Shown: positions 22,876-35,330, counted from the first letter of the stretch. The stretch is 64,000 nt of DNA from Bos javanicus (GCF_032452875.1 NC_083873.1:76877987-76941986), one strand, 5' to 3'. Program-made: numbers and translations. The notes: generated from the letters alone by a model not told the origin.

Positions 22876-23320
22876 AAATATATCAGTTTTCTAAGATTAT
22901 ATTAACAAACTAACACAAACTCTGGTGTAAAACAACAGAAATGTATTTTTCTGACAGTGTGGGAAGCTAACAATCTGAGATCAACTTGTTGGTAGGGTCA
23001 TGCTTCCTCTTGAGGTTCTAGAAAAGAATAAAATTTTTCCTCTTTCTTCTAATGATTACTGCCAATGCTTGGCATTCTTTGGCTTCACTCCAGTATCTGC
23101 CTTTGTCTCTGTATGGCCCTTTTCCCTGCTTGTCTGTGTTATATTTCCAAATTTCCCTCTTAAGTGCACAACAGTCATTGGATTTAGGGTCCAATCTAAT
23201 CTAGTATGATGTCATCTAAACTTGATTACATCTGCACATACCTTATTTACAAAAAAAGGTCATATTTTCATGTTCCGAGTGGACATGAATTCTGTGAGAT
23301 AGTCTTAGTACAAGTGATCA
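22876..23320 (-). mobile_element. MLT1/MST-type (ERVL-MaLR) LTR
   Basis: The reverse complement of a MaLR LTR. Landmarks: AAAACAACAGAAATGTATTT, GGTAGGGTCATGCTTCCTCT, TGGCCCTTTTCCCTGCTTGT, CAACAGTCATTGGATTTAGG, CTTGATTACATCTGCACATA. Strongly diverged and without internal genes. Confidence 0.75.
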
Positions 23321-23751
23321 GGTCAATACCAAAGTAAAAGTCACGTTGATACCATCTTCCTACTGATTTTACAAGAGCTGATTGAATGTGTTTGTAAACA
23401 ATTCTATCATCTTTGGGTTGAAACCTGTTAATCATCTTTCCATGTGCATTATGATTTTCCTGATTCTTCCTGTGCTGAGTAATTTTGGATTTTTACTCTA
23501 GACATTTTGAACACTATGCTATGAAGCTTTGTATCTTTTTCAAGTACTACATCAATGTCTTTGTTTTAGCAGGTAATCAATCCCAGTGGGTACAGGTTTC
23601 AGGACCTGACCAACATTTCTTAGCTTGTTCTATTTTTAACAGCTTTATTGTGCTTTTTAGACACATCCTGTGTTTTTGTCACTTATTGGTTTGATCAGCC
23701 TGGGACTTGTTTGGGAATCACTCCCATGGTTCATCACTCAAAGCTGTTTGT
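23321..23751. other. unclassified sequence, possibly an old LINE remnant
   Basis: Phrases such as GTAATTTTGGATTTTTACTC and TTTTAGCAGGTAATCAATCC resemble an old mammalian LINE, but I cannot name the family with confidence. No gene seen. Confidence 0.35.
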
Positions 23752-23763
23752 ATGCTATTTAGA

Positions 23764-23962
23764 ACTTCCCAGGTGATGCTAGTGGTAAAGAACCTGCCTG
23801 ACAATACAGGAGATACAAGAGACGTGGGTTTGACCCCCTGAAGGAGAACATGGCAATCTCCTCCAGTATTTTTGCCTGGAAAATTTCTTGGACAGAGAAG
23901 CCTGGCTGACTACACTCCATGGGGTCCCAAAGAGTCAGACATGACCGAGCACAATAGCACAC
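23764..23962 (+). mobile_element. Bov-tA SINE
   Basis: Head-and-body SINE flanked by a perfect 12-bp TSD, ATGCTATTTAGA, at 23752-23763 and 23963-23974. Confidence 0.95.
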
Positions 23963-24182
23963 ATGCTATTTAGACTCACATCTATGCAAATACATCAGTG
24001 GGGTGATCTCAAGAGTTTATATAAAATTTATATGGGGTAGGTTTTCAAGCTGCTTCCTCTCTATGATTCCCTGGGTAATTTTCAGTTCATCAAGGCTTCT
24101 CTTAATCTTCCAACCAGAAAGCAGAGGCTCTGTTGACCTCACTGTACCACACACTTCCTGGCATGGAATAGAGTAGGGTGTG

Positions 24183-24517
24183 CTGTGCTGTGCTTAGTTG
24201 CTCATTTGTGTCCAACTCTTTGTGACCCCATGGACTGTAGCTCACCAGGCTCCTCTGTCCATGAGGATTCTCCACGCAAGAATTCAGGAGTGCATTGCCA
24301 TGCCCTCCTCCAGAGGATCTTCCCAACCCAAGGATTGAACCCAGGTCTCCCGCATTGCAGGTGAATTCTTTACCATCTGAGTCACCAGAGAAGCCCAAGA
24401 ATACTGGAGTGGATAGCCTATCCCTTCTCCAGGTGATCTTCTTGACCCAGGAATCTTAACTGGGGTCTCCTGCATGGCAGGCAGATTCTTTACCAGTTGA
24501 GCTACCAGGGAAGTCCC
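24183..24517 (-). mobile_element. two-headed Bov-tA SINE
   Basis: The same layout as 9623-9950. In SINE sense: outer head (24517 to about 24400), second head (about 24392-24290), then one Bov-A body. The junction AGAATACTGGAGTGGATAGC matches the corresponding join in the other copy, so this is an inherited subfamily structure. No clean TSD. Confidence 0.88.
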
Positions 24518-24929
24518 TAGGGAAGGATGGAGAGAGACAAGTGACAAGGCTTTATTCCACCCCCTTGAGAGCACATTTCCTCTGATTAGAGAGGAAGTTT
24601 CTCCTCCCTCTTAACTTTGGGCACTAGTGGGCCCATGCTATCACCACTATTGCTAGATCTCTTTCCTACCCATCAGTCATAAAATGGAGAACTTCTCCTG
24701 GAGCTTTCTCTGTCTTTGTTAATATCCATTAGTGAGTTTCAGACTGCCTTGAGTCCAGGCTAGGAAATAAGGGGGAGAAATGATAAATTCACTAGCAGTC
24801 CAATGGCACTAAAATTTGGGGGCTTATTTTGTTTCTATTTAATTTTAAACTCCTCAGATCACTGCTTCATTAATGATCATTTAGTAGAACAGACAGGGTG
24901 AAATATGCTTATTCCTTTTATCTGGAACA
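24518..24929. other. unclassified sequence
   Basis: Nothing recognised. Confidence 0.5.
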
Positions 24930-25195
24930 AGAATCAACAAAAATGAGATGAACTGGAAATAAATAACAGAAAGATATTGGAAAAACCTCTATATATTTGG
25001 AAGTTAAAAATATATTCTAAATAAACAGCATATATCAGGAATATTAGAATTTATTTTAGACTATTGAAAATAAAACTACAACATCAAAATCTGATGAAAA
25101 AATATGAAACAGTGCTTAGAGTAAAAACTATACCATTGGAGATTCATAAAAGAACAGAAGATATGAAAATCTGTAAACCAAGCTTTAAAGGGTAG
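24930..25195 (+). mobile_element. old L1M ORF2 fragment
   Basis: Follows L1 ORF2: ATAACAGAAAGATATTGGAA, TATTTGGAAGTTAAAAATAT, GTGCTTAGAGTAAAAACTAT. Frames are destroyed and both ends are indistinct. Confidence 0.72.
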
Positions 25196-25257
25196 CAGAA
25201 TGTACCCCTCCAAAATATGTCCACTTTGGCATATTGATTATTTTTAACTATAAACAT

Positions 25258-27518
25258 GTCAGTTTAGTTCAGTCACTCAGTCGTGTCTGACACTTTGCAA
25301 CCCCAATGGACTGCAAAACACTAGGCTTCCCTGTCCATCACCAACACCCGGAGCTTGCTCAAACTCGTGTCCATCGAGTCAATGATGCCATCCAACCATC
25401 TCATCCTCTGTTGTCCCCTTCTCTTCTTACTTTCAATCTTTCCCCGCATCAGGGTCTTTTCTAATAAGTCAGCTCTTCACATCAGGGGCCAAAGTACTGG
25501 AGTTTCAGCTTCAGCATCAGTTCTTCCAATGAATATTCAGGACTGATTTCCTTTAGGATGGACTGGTTGGATCTACTTGAAGGCCAAGAGTCTCTCAAGA
25601 GACTTCTCCAACATTACATTTCAAAAGCATCAATTTTTTGATGCTCAGTTTTCTTTATAGTCCAACTTTCACATCCATACATGAATACTGGAAAAACCAT
25701 AGCTTTGACTAGATAGACCTTTGTCAGCAAAGCAACAACATCTCTGCTTTTTAATATGCTGTCTAGGTTGGTCATAGCTTTCCTTCGAAGGAGCAAGTGT
25801 CTTTAATTTCATGGCTGCAATCACCATCTGCAGTGATTTGGAGCCCCAAAAATAAAGTCTCACTGTTCCCAATGTTTCTCCATCTATTTGCATGAAGTGG
25901 TGGGACTGGATGCCATAATCTTTGGTTTTGGAATGTTGAGTTTTAAGCCAGCTTTTTCACTCTCCTCTTTCACTTTCATCAAAAGGCTGTTTAGTTCTTC
26001 TTCGCTTTCTGCCATAAGGGCGGTGTCATCTGCATATCTGAGGTTACTGATATTTCTCCTGGCAATCTTGATACCAGTTTGTGTTTCATCCAGCCTACCA
26101 TTTCTCATTATGTACTCTGCATAAAAGTTAAATTAGCAGGGTGACAATACACAGCCTTGACATACTCCTATTCCAGTTTGGAACTGGCCTGTTGTCCCAC
26201 GTCCAGTTCTAACAGTTGCTAGAACTGTTTGATGTGCAAACAGGTTTCTCAGCAGGCAGGTAAGGTGGTCTGGATATTCTCATCTCTTTAAGAATTTTCC
26301 ACAGTTTGTTGATCCACACAGTCAAAGGATTTGGCATAGTCAGTAAAGCAGAAATAAATGTTTTTCTGGAATTCTCTTACTTTTTCAATGATCCAACAGA
26401 TGTTGGTGATTTTATCTCTGGTCCGTCTGCCTTTTCTAAATCCAGCTTGAACATCTGGAAGTTCTTGGTTCATGTAGTGCTGAAGCCTAGCTTGGAGGAT
26501 CTTGAGAATTATTTTGCTGGAGTTTGAGATAAGTGCAATTGTGCAGGCATTTGAACATTCCTTGGCATTGCCTGTCTTTGGGATTGGAATGAAAACTGAC
26601 CTTTTTCAGACCTGTGGCCACTGATGAGTTTTCCAAATTTGCTGGCATATTGAGTGCAGCCATTCACAGCATCATCTTTTAGAATTTGAAATAGCTGAAC
26701 TGGAATTCCATCACCTCCTCTAACTTTGTTCATCGTGATGCTTCCTAAGGCCCACGTGACTTCAGACTTCAGGATGGCTGGCTCTAGGGGAGTGATCAGA
26801 TCCTTGTGGTTATCTGAGTCTTTAAGATCTTTTCTGTATAATCCTCCTGTGTATTCTTGCCACCTCTTCTTAATATCTACTGCTTCTATTAGGTCCATAC
26901 AGTTTCTACCCTTTCTTGTGCCCACCTTTGCCTGAAATGTTCCCTTGGTATGTCTTATTTTCTTAAAGACATCTCTAATCTTTCCCATTCTATTGTTTCC
27001 TCTATTTCTTTGCACCAATCACGTAGGAAGGCTTTCTTATCTCTTGCTATTCTTCAGAACCCTGCATTCAGATAGATATATCTTTTCTTTTCTTCTTTGC
27101 CTTTAGATTCTCTTCTTTTCTCAGCTATTTGGAAGACCTCCTCAGGCAACCATTTTGGCTTTTTACATTTCTTTTTCTTGGGGATATTTTGATCACGACC
27201 TCCTGTACAATGTTATGAACCTCTGTCCATAGTTCTTCTGGCACTCTGTCTATCATATCTAGTACCTTAAATCTATTTCTCACTTCCACTGTATAATCAT
27301 AAGGAATTTTATTTACATCATATATGAATGATCTAGTGGTTTTCCCTACTTTCTTCAACTTAAGCCTGAATTTTCCAATAAGGAGTTCATGATCTGAGCC
27401 ACAGTCATCTTCCAGTCTTGTTTTTGCTGACCACATAGAGCTTCTCCATCTTTGGCTGCAAAGAATATAATCAATCTGATTTCGGTGTTGACCATCTGGT
27501 AATGTCAGGCATAGAGTC
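25258..27518 (-). mobile_element. BovB LINE, 5'-truncated
   Basis: About 2.26 kb, from the TTCAG-type tail through the RT to the C-terminal third of the endonuclease. It stops within the sequence for DGQHRNQIDYIL (27483-27518). No clear TSD. Confidence 0.94.
25614..27518 (-). pseudogene. BovB ORF2 remnant
   Basis: Pieces in order: endonuclease C-terminus 27125-27520 with intact IDYIL and SDHELL motifs, linker and fingers 26509-27018, motif A region 26288-26473 (CFTDYAKSFDCVD), palm 25884-26108 with an intact YADD, thumb 25669-25893. Frameshifts separate them, including a 25-bp duplicated stretch near 26217-26245 (AACAGTTGCTAGAACTGTTT). Confidence 0.88.
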
Positions 27519-27639
27519 ACTTGACATACAGCATTTGAAATATAGCAAATTGAGGGAGAAGCCCTTTCTGAACTTTCTCTATATACTTAATGACAGACCT
27601 TCTAAAAGTGACCCAGTTGTCATAAATCTCCTCCCCAGG

Positions 27640-28245
27640 AGTTTCATCACCAGGGAAAATTGACATTGTCATAGATGAGACTAGAAATTGACACCACACC
27701 AGAAAAACTGTCTCAGAATATCATATTTCCCATGTCTTCTTCTAAGGGCCCATTCATCTTTCCAAAAAGTTATCTGCTCTCCCCTAGGAAACCTACAAGT
27801 ACCTACCCTTTTCCTACTGAGATGGTACTTATGGCTGAATTCTAAACTACTTCTTTGAGTTAGATTCATTTTCCCTAGGTGTCTCACATGAAGCACATGT
27901 GATAAAAAAAAAATTTTTTTTTTTTTGGCTCATCTGTCTTTTATTACAGGGATCTTAGCTAACACTCAGAAACTGAAAAGTAAATGTATTAGTCACTCGG
28001 TCATATCTAACTCTTTGTGCCCCCATGGGTTGTAGCTCACCAGGCTCCTTTGTCCATGGAATTTTCCAGCAAGAATACTGGAATGGAGAGCCATTCCCTT
28101 CTCCAGGGGATCTTTCTGACCCAGGGATCAAACCTTGGTCTCCTGCATTGCCAGCAGATTCTTTACTGTCTGAGCCAGCAGGAAAGCCCGAGATATAGAA
28201 GGGTAGAAGAGAAATTGTTTTTTCTCTTCAACAGTTTCTGCCTTC
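27640..28245 (+). mobile_element. possible old LTR, interrupted by a SINE
   Basis: The segment 27690-27985 reads like the 3' part of an LTR: GTGTCTCACATGAAGCACAT, then an A/T tract (27903-27925), CATCTGTCTTTTATTACAGG, GATCTTAGCTAACACTCAG. It resumes after a SINE with AGAAGGGTAGAAGAGAAATT (28197-28216). I recognise the phrasing from mammalian repeats but cannot name the family. The region 27521-27639 before it is unclassified. Confidence 0.35.
27986..28189 (-). mobile_element. Bov-tA SINE
   Basis: Reverse-oriented body (AGTCACTCGGTCATATCTAA) and head (TTACTGTCTGAGCCAGCAGG). It interrupts LTR-like text. Confidence 0.9.
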
Positions 28246-28683
28246 AGAAACTGGATAAATGAGAAATATACAAGCCCAAAGCAAGGGGAAGAAAGGAGAT
28301 AATAAAGGCAAAAGCAGAAATCAGTACAATTTAAAACAGAAAAGAAACAATAAAGAAAATTAAGGAAACCCAGTGTTGTTCTTTGAAAAGATACATAAGT
28401 CAACCTACGTATTGCTAAGATGATGATAGAGCAGACATGGTGAGAAGTAGTCAGATTCTGGATATATTTTGATGGTAGAGCCTCGAGTATGTTTTATGTA
28501 CTAGCAGAAGGCTGTGAGGAAAAGAACCAAAGATTTCTTCAAGGGCTTAGGCCTAAACAACTAGATAAAACATTTGCCATGTAAAAGAAGGACTAAAGAA
28601 TGAGCACTTTTCAAAAGGTTGGGAATTGGTTTATTCTACACCTAACAGAGGAACCCATTATATATTACTCAAATTTAAACCCA
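28246..28683. other. unclassified A-rich sequence
   Basis: Nothing recognised. Confidence 0.45.
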
Positions 28684-29674
28684 CCTCTTGAGAAACCTAT
28701 ATACAGGTCAGGAAACAACAGTTAGAACTGGACATGGAACAGACTGGTTCCAAATAGGAAAAGGAGTACATCAAGGCTGTATATTGTCACCCTGCTTATT
28801 TAACTTATATGCAGAGTACATCATGAGAAACACTGGGCTGGACGAAGCACAGCTGGAATCAAGATTGCCAGGAGAAATATCAGTAACCTCAGATATGCAG
28901 ATGACACCACCCTTATAGCAAAAATTGAAGAGGAACTAAAAAGCCTCTTGATGAAAGTGAAAGAGGAGAGTGAAAAGTTGGCTTAAAGCTCAACATTCAG
29001 AAAACGAAGATCATGGCATCTGGTCCCATCACTTCATGGGAAATAGATGGGGAAACAGTGGAAACAGTGTCAGACTTAATTTTTTTGGTCTCCAAAATCA
29101 CTGCAGATGGTGATTCCAGCCATGAAATTAAAAGACGTTTACTCCTTGGAAGGAAACTTATGACCAACCTGGATAGCATATTGAAAAGCAGAGACATTAC
29201 TTTGCCAACAAAAGTCCGTCTAGTCAAGGCTATGGTTTTTCCAGTGGTCATGTATGGATGTGAGAGTTGGACTGTGAAGAAAGCTGAGCACCGAAGAATT
29301 GATGCTTTTGAACTTTGGTGTTGGAGAAGACTCTTGAGAGTCCCTTGGACTGCAAGGAGATCCAACCAGTCCATCCTAAAGGAGATCAGTCCTGGGTGTT
29401 CATTGGAAGGACTGATGCTAAAGCTGAAACTCCAATACTTTGGCCATCTCATGCGAAGAATTGACTCATTGGAAAAGACTCTGATATTGGGAGGGATTGA
29501 GGGCAGGAGAAGAAGGGGACAACAGAGGATGAGATAGCTGGATTCCATCACCCACTCAATGGACATGAGTCAGAGTGAACTCCGGGAGTTGGTGATGGAC
29601 AGGGAGGCCTGGCGTGCTGTGATTCATGGGGTCGCAAAGAATCAGACACAACTGAGCGACTGAACTGAACTGAA
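28684..29674 (+). mobile_element. BovB LINE, 5'-truncated, well preserved
   Basis: About 1 kb of BovB 3' end, starting in the RT fingers-palm junction (CCTCTTGAGAAACCTATATA) and ending in CTGAACTGAACTGAAG. It is closer to consensus than most copies here, so it is relatively young. Confidence 0.95.
28688..29537 (+). pseudogene. BovB RT C-terminal remnant
   Basis: Two frames: 28688-28918 (GVHQGCILSPCLFNLYAEYI, RT motif B) and 29013-29537, 174 codons of the post-palm domain (VMYGCESWTVKK, RRIDAFELWCWRRLLRVPW). A shift before motif C means YADD is out of frame. The start codons are those of internal methionines and have no biological meaning. Confidence 0.9.
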
Positions 29675-31343
29675 GATTATTCATATCTCATGTAACACAA
29701 TATTTGGGGAGATTCAAGTTCCCATATTTATGTTCTACTTCTGGCACATATTTTCCATCATCAGTGTCACCTATTGACGTTCAGATGAGACCTAACCAGC
29801 ATACACAGGCAAACTCGAGTTAGAATTAAAAAGTCAAGTTCTCTCGAAAGGAGCCCTTTCAATTGTCACCAAGTAGCTACACCAGAAGTCCCATGTAATA
29901 GTTTCATATGTATTACATTAGTTATAATTAGTTGCATGACCACCCCTATTACAAAGAAAACTAAACAATGCATTATTATCTTATACTGGGCATTGACTTT
30001 TCCAACTAAAATTAGAGGTGCAGGGGTCACAGCATAAGACTTTCGTGAGATGAAGAAGATATGGAGATTGAGATATATACAGAACTACATGGAAATGAAA
30101 TTTGGCAATGAGAAAATCTTAGAAATTTTGTGATTGATGTGATACAGGACACAGTGGCATGGAAGCAGCATGAAAAATGCTAACCATTTGTAGTAAGTGA
30201 AGTAGATGAAGGTGATATAAAGGCAGCATTCTAGAGATCTGGCCTATTCAAGAACTCAGATGGAAATCAGTATTCTAAAAGAGAAAATTCAGGTGTTATT
30301 GAACAGGATAGAAATAAGAGGAAAATGGTGAAAAAAATGAAAGACTAAATATTGTCAATGCTATTGATAGATTGCTGCAAATCAAATTTCAATTATACAA
30401 CAGTTACTCTACAAGGTCCCCAGTACACATGGAATGGTGTCATATCTTTATCAGTAATTATCAGTAATTATCAATTGTTGGTAATATTGGTCATTATTAA
30501 ATATATTTTGCCAAGTAATTTAGCCAAAGAAAAATCATTGCATTTACTTCTAGATGCCTTTGAGTCTGAAGATTTATTTTTAGCCACCAAATACAGGAGG
30601 GAAAAAATCATTTTAGGTCACTCTGCTTAAATGGAAATACTATTTATATGCTAATAATTATAAAGCAATGACAATAGTCTGTGAAGGCTATGCTTTTATT
30701 AATATAGTATAACAAGTAAGATGAACACAATGTTATGTGTGTGAGTGGTGTTTTCTTGGCTCAATATATTTTTGTTTGGTATATGAGACAGAAAGGGATT
30801 AACATTTTATATTTGTATCATTATAAAATTACCTCTTTAAAGGGTAGCTTATTTCATCATCCATACCAATGATGAGGAAATGTCTAAGAGGAAATCCATA
30901 TGGAAGTATTTAGAAGAATATAGGAGATAACAGGGCAATTTTTTTCATGATTAGTTCCTACTATTATTTAAATCTACCCATAAAATAGTTGTCCAAAAAA
31001 ATCCCTATTTTTTTTTTTTTTTTTTTTTTTTTAAAGACTCTTAGCCCATAAGAAAGAAACCCAACATATTTTTTCTTGGGACTACATAACTTGACTCAAC
31101 ATTATAGAAATACCTGAGTTGTCATTAATAGCTTCCTTTACCTTCTATTAAAACTAAGTTGCTAGAGGAATTGCTTAATATAGGTTTGAAAATGATTGCA
31201 AATATCAACAACTGATTCAGTAACTACTAGAATAGTTTTTTTACTTAAATCTATACTATTTTACAGCTTCTAAATGAATCTAAGGTTGCAACAGTTTTAT
31301 AAGAACAGGGACTTTAAAAGATAATACTTTCACATTCCACAAT
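29675..31343. other. unclassified AT-rich sequence with a 25-T run
   Basis: No family recognised. An uninterrupted T run at 31008-31032 could mark the poly(A) of a minus-strand retrocopy, but I see no AATAAA complement or TSD beside it. A 92-codon plus frame at 30352-30630 has no domain. Confidence 0.5.
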
Positions 31344-31478
31344 GATAGCATCACCGACTCAATGGATATGAATTTGAGCAAATTCCAGGGTGCAGTGAAG
31401 GACAGTGACGCCTGGCATGCTGCAGTCCATGGGGTTGTGAAGAGTCAGACACAACTTAGCAACTCAACAACAACAACC
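31344..31478 (+). mobile_element. BovB LINE 3'-end fragment
   Basis: The last 135 bp of BovB: GATAGCATCACCGACTCAAT, GCATGCTGCAGTCCATGGGG, ending in an ACAACAACAACC-type tail instead of TGAAC repeats. Confidence 0.85.
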
Positions 31479-32008
31479 TCATTCTCATGGCCTAAAAACC
31501 GTCTGGAAGAACTCTCCAACGAAAGTATTTTACTCCATGGCTATATGCCATTTTCTATAAATGAAGAACTGAGACTTCATAATATAAACAAAAGGGAAAC
31601 ATGTAATAAAAGTTGAGCAATGTATTAAAAGGGAAACTGCCCTTTAGAGATAATGGATCTATTCTCTACTCCATGCATGAATGCAACTCTCATTAACGTT
31701 AATGGAAGTTATGCGTAAGCATCAAGAAAATATACCTGGTATAATGGATTTCCAGAATGTGTAATGGCATCTAATGTATTCCTGGCGTAGCTATGTCTTT
31801 ATGCAGCCAAATAAGAGTATTCCTAAAATTTGGGGATAGAGATAAGCATTTAATGGAAGAATTTTAAAGTAGAAAGAAAGTCTGAGAATATAATAATATC
31901 TTTGCATTTTTCTTCTCTCTTAAAAAAACTCCTTACAGTCACTGGTAATTTCTCTCCTGCAATTGCGTGGATCTTAAGAGTCTAGTTTCAAAGCAATGAT
32001 GTCACCTA
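31479..32008. other. unclassified sequence
   Basis: Nothing recognised. Confidence 0.5.
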
Positions 32009-32019
32009 ATCAATTAACT

Positions 32020-32959
32020 GATCTCTAGTTGCATATTGGGCACCTACTGACCTGGTGAGTTCATCTTTCAGTGTCCTATCTTTTTGCCTTTTCATACTGT
32101 TCATGGGGTTCTCAAGGCAAGAATATGAAGTGGCTTGCCATTCCCTTCTCCACTGGACCATGATTGCTGGGAGAAATGTCAGTAACCTCAGATATGCAGA
32201 TAACACCATCCTTATGGCAGAAAGTGAAGAAGAACTAAAGAGTATCTTGATGAAAGTGAAAGATTAGAGTGAAAAAGTTGGCTTAAAACTCAACATTCAG
32301 AAAACCAAGATCATGATATCTGGTCCCATCACTTTATGGGAAATAGATGGGGAAACAGTGGAAACAATGACTGACTTTATCTTTTTGAGCTCCAAAATCA
32401 CTATAGATGGTGACTGCAGCCAGGAAATTAAAAGATGCTTGCTCCTTGGAAGAAAAGTTATGACCAACCTAGAAAGCATATTAAAAAGTAGAGACATTAC
32501 TTTGCCAACAAAGATCCATCTAGTCAAAGCTATGGTTTTTCCTGTGGTCATGTATGGATGTGAGAGTTGGACTATAAAGAAAACAGCATCGAAAAATTGA
32601 TGCTTTTGAACTGTGGTGTTGGAGAAGAGTCCCTTGGACTGCAAGGAGATCCAACCAGTTCATCCTAAAGGAAATTAGTCCTAAATATTCATTGGAAGGA
32701 CTGATGTAGAAGCTGAAACTCCAATACTTTGGCCACCTGATGTGAAGAACTGACCCACTGGAAAATACCCTGATGTTGGGATAGATTGAAAGAGGGAGAA
32801 GGGGATGACAGAGAATGAGATGGTTGGATGGCATCACCGACTTGATGGACATGAGTTTGAGTAAGCTACGGGAGTTGGTAATGGACAGGGAAGCCTGGCG
32901 TGCTGCAGTCCATGCGGTCACAAAGAGTCAGACATGACTGAGCAACTGAACTGAACTGA
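32020..32959 (+). mobile_element. BovB LINE with 5' inversion
   Basis: The left 141 bp (32020-32160) is the BovB 5' UTR in minus orientation (complement of the GGGCACCTACTGACCTGG and CTTCTCCACTGGACCA regions). It is joined directly to the BovB 3' half in plus orientation (32161-32959, from ATTGCTGGGAGAAATGTCAG to the CTGAACTGAA tail). The whole is bounded by ATCAATTAACT (32009-32019) and ATCAGTTAACT (32960-32970), an 11-bp TSD with one mismatch. So it is one insertion with an inverted 5' end and an internal deletion of endonuclease and RT N-terminus. Confidence 0.92.
32161..32820 (+). pseudogene. BovB RT C-terminal remnant
   Basis: Recognisable RT text starts at SNLRYADNTILMAE, where the second catalytic aspartate of YADD is replaced by asparagine. 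It continues in 32313-32600 (VMYGCESWTIKK). A stop follows KVKD, and later frameshifts end the homology. Confidence 0.88.
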
Positions 32960-32970
32960 ATCAGTTAACT

Positions 32971-33270
32971 AAGGTAACTTATAATCACAATGCCTGACAC
33001 AAAGTTAGTGCTCATAAAAGTTTAGTAGCGTTCCCAATCTTACTTGGATACTACATATAAAAATTCCCCACAATAGTAGCTATCAGTAATCCAGAAATCT
33101 TTTTTCTATAAATTCAAAGGTTCCTGATTATAGATTATCTGTTGATGTTTTGGTAGCTTAGTTAGCTGCCCAAAGCTTTTTTTTTTTTTTTTTACTGTGG
33201 AATTTTTAAAAATCAGATTGTCATAACATTCAAGCAAATAGAAAATTTTATTGAGCAAATTATAACTTAC
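32971..33270. other. unclassified sequence with poly(T)
   Basis: A T run at about 33178-33194; nothing else recognised. Confidence 0.5.
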
Positions 33271-33473
33271 CTAATTCCTTTGTGGCTCAGCTGGTAAGGT
33301 ATCTGCCTGCAATGCGGGAGAGCTGGGCTCAATCCCTGGGTTAGGAAGATCCCCTGGAGAAAGGAAAGGCTACCCACTCCAGTATTCTGGCCTGGAGAAT
33401 TCCATGGACTGTTTAGACCATGAGGTTACGAAGAGTCGGACATGACTGAGTAACTTTCACTTCACTTTCACTT
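33271..33473 (+). mobile_element. Bov-tA SINE
   Basis: Head CCTTTGTGGCTCAGCTGGTA, body with GGCTACCCACTCCAGTATTC, and a (TTCACTTCAC)-type tail. The GGCTACCCACTCC variant marks a subfamily different from the other copies here. Confidence 0.92.
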
Positions 33474-34299
33474 AATTTATTGAACAGTCAAGTTGGATAC
33501 TAGGATGATGCTCAAAATGTAAACCAGGGCAGTTTTGTTAACCCTTCACCTAAATATCTTCCACAATTTTTGGCAGAGACATTATGTCAGCTGAACATAG
33601 TACTTATGTTCAGAAACTCTTCAGAACAGCCTCTCTATATAACTAATCTACATTCAATCATATGACAGAGAATAGCTAACTATTTTGAAATAAACTATTT
33701 CACCGTTCTTGGTCTTGGTTTTTGTTTACATAACTAATTACTCATTTCATCTAAGGATGAGTTCTTATCTGTTTCACACTGATATATTAGTTTTTCCTCA
33801 ACTTTGCTCTGTAATTTTTTCCTATTCAAATCCTTGAGAGCTTCCCAAACACATATCTTGCTTCTTCTTCAATAATGGAGACTCAGTAGGTCTCCCCCTC
33901 TCTTCCTCCCTCCTTCCCTTTTGCCTTTTGCTTTCCTTTCTGTCAACTCTACATAGGGTGTAAGCATTTTTCTCCCTTTTTCCCATCTAAAACGGTGGGA
34001 CAATTCTATTGAAGTTTTGAAGAATAGTGAATAGAGACAAAACTGACTTAACACTCACGTAAACACTGTCATATTTTCCTTGGTAGTCACTTGTATACTA
34101 CCAAAATGTTTTGAGAAAGGTTGAAGCCATGCCTTTTGAGATCTACAATTTGAGAAAGGAGGAAAAATGGAAATTCTGGCCAAGAGTCTGGAAATAGGAT
34201 AGATCAAACAAGGTGTAAAGGGAGCTAACAAGAATAGAACTAGTGTGATTAGAAATTTCTTGTATGCCTGACATTTTAAGTATTAAGTAGTATTGCCAT
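33474..34299. other. unclassified sequence
   Basis: Nothing recognised. A pyrimidine-rich stretch at 33893-33940 gives a shadow frame. Confidence 0.5.
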
Positions 34300-34462
34300 A
34301 TATTTACTGATGATATTGCCATGTAGTATTATCCAGAGAAACTGAAGCTCAGAGGGATTTAGAAAATTTCCCAGACAGAAACATGGTAAGTGTGTGTGTG
34401 TGTGTGTGTAATTTGACTCCAAAGCTCCTGAACTTTCCACAGCTAGGAAAGACTGCCTCATT
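34300..34462 (-). mobile_element. MIR SINE with internal (TG)n
   Basis: The reverse complement of MIR: GAGAAACTGAAGCTCAGAGG, AAATTTCCCAGACAGAAACA, TTGACTCCAAAGCTCCTGAA, AAGACTGCCTC. A (GT)n tract at 34389-34409 expanded within it. Confidence 0.78.
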
Positions 34463-35077
34463 AATAAAATGGAATTTTATTGGTTACATTCTCTGTCTCC
34501 TGAGTAGGTCATCCAAACCATAAAATTAGAGTTTTTGGTCTCCTACCAAACTTCCAACTATTCATACCCTACACCACATAATATGTACACTAGAAAATAA
34601 CATCTTCCAATTTTCAAAAGTCTCTAGTGGGCAAATTATTTTATATTTCTTAATAAATGTACACCATTCTTAATCCCATGTACAATATCTTTTCAAGGGC
34701 ATGTTACTCCATTATGATTCAGAAGAACAAATTTTTCTACAATTTCCTCATGTAAAATGAGGTTAACCTGCCCTTCCTTCTCATACAATTGTTGAAGGAC
34801 AAAATTTATGCAAACTAAACACGTTTGCTGGTGACAGCTATTTTGTAACTTTTCTTTTCTACGACCTAAAATAATACTTTGTGTATATTTCTAAGTAAAC
34901 ATTGAATGGGTGACCTTTGACCTCTTCATTCCGCATATAGCTCCAAAGAAGAAATACCATGTAAACCATTACCTATTGTATTACAAATAAAAAAAATCCA
35001 TTTTTAGTGTCCTAAATACTTTAGGACAGGTAACTACTCTACCATTCTCATTACATCTGTTAATTTTGAATTTAAAG
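34463..35077. other. unclassified AT-rich sequence
   Basis: Nothing recognised. Confidence 0.5.
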
Positions 35078-35330
35078 AAGCACTGTGGCATAATAGAAAA
35101 AGCATGGGCAATCCTAAAAAAACATTTGTTCAAGTCCCCTAAAATACTTATTATATAGTTTATAATCTTTACTTAAGGTTAAATAATTTGTTTGTGCTTC
35201 AGTATCCAGAGCTACAAAATTGGAACTGAATATTTACCCCATTGATTTGTTAAGATGAAAAAACAATGTACCTGTTCCATATTATGCAAAAAATAAATTA
35301 TTGTTATGATAGTAATTATCATCACTATCA
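35078..35330 (+). mobile_element. MIR SINE
   Basis: Decayed but collinear with MIR: CACTGTGGCATAATAGAAAAAGC region, GTTCAAGTCCCC, TTTGTGCTTCAGTATCC, then the ATTATCATCACTATCA 3' end. Mammal-wide age. Confidence 0.65.

Noticed and set aside
31008..31032. 25-T run as the tail of a minus-strand processed pseudogene
   Set aside because: No polyadenylation signal complement beside it, no TSD and no protein-like frame to its right.
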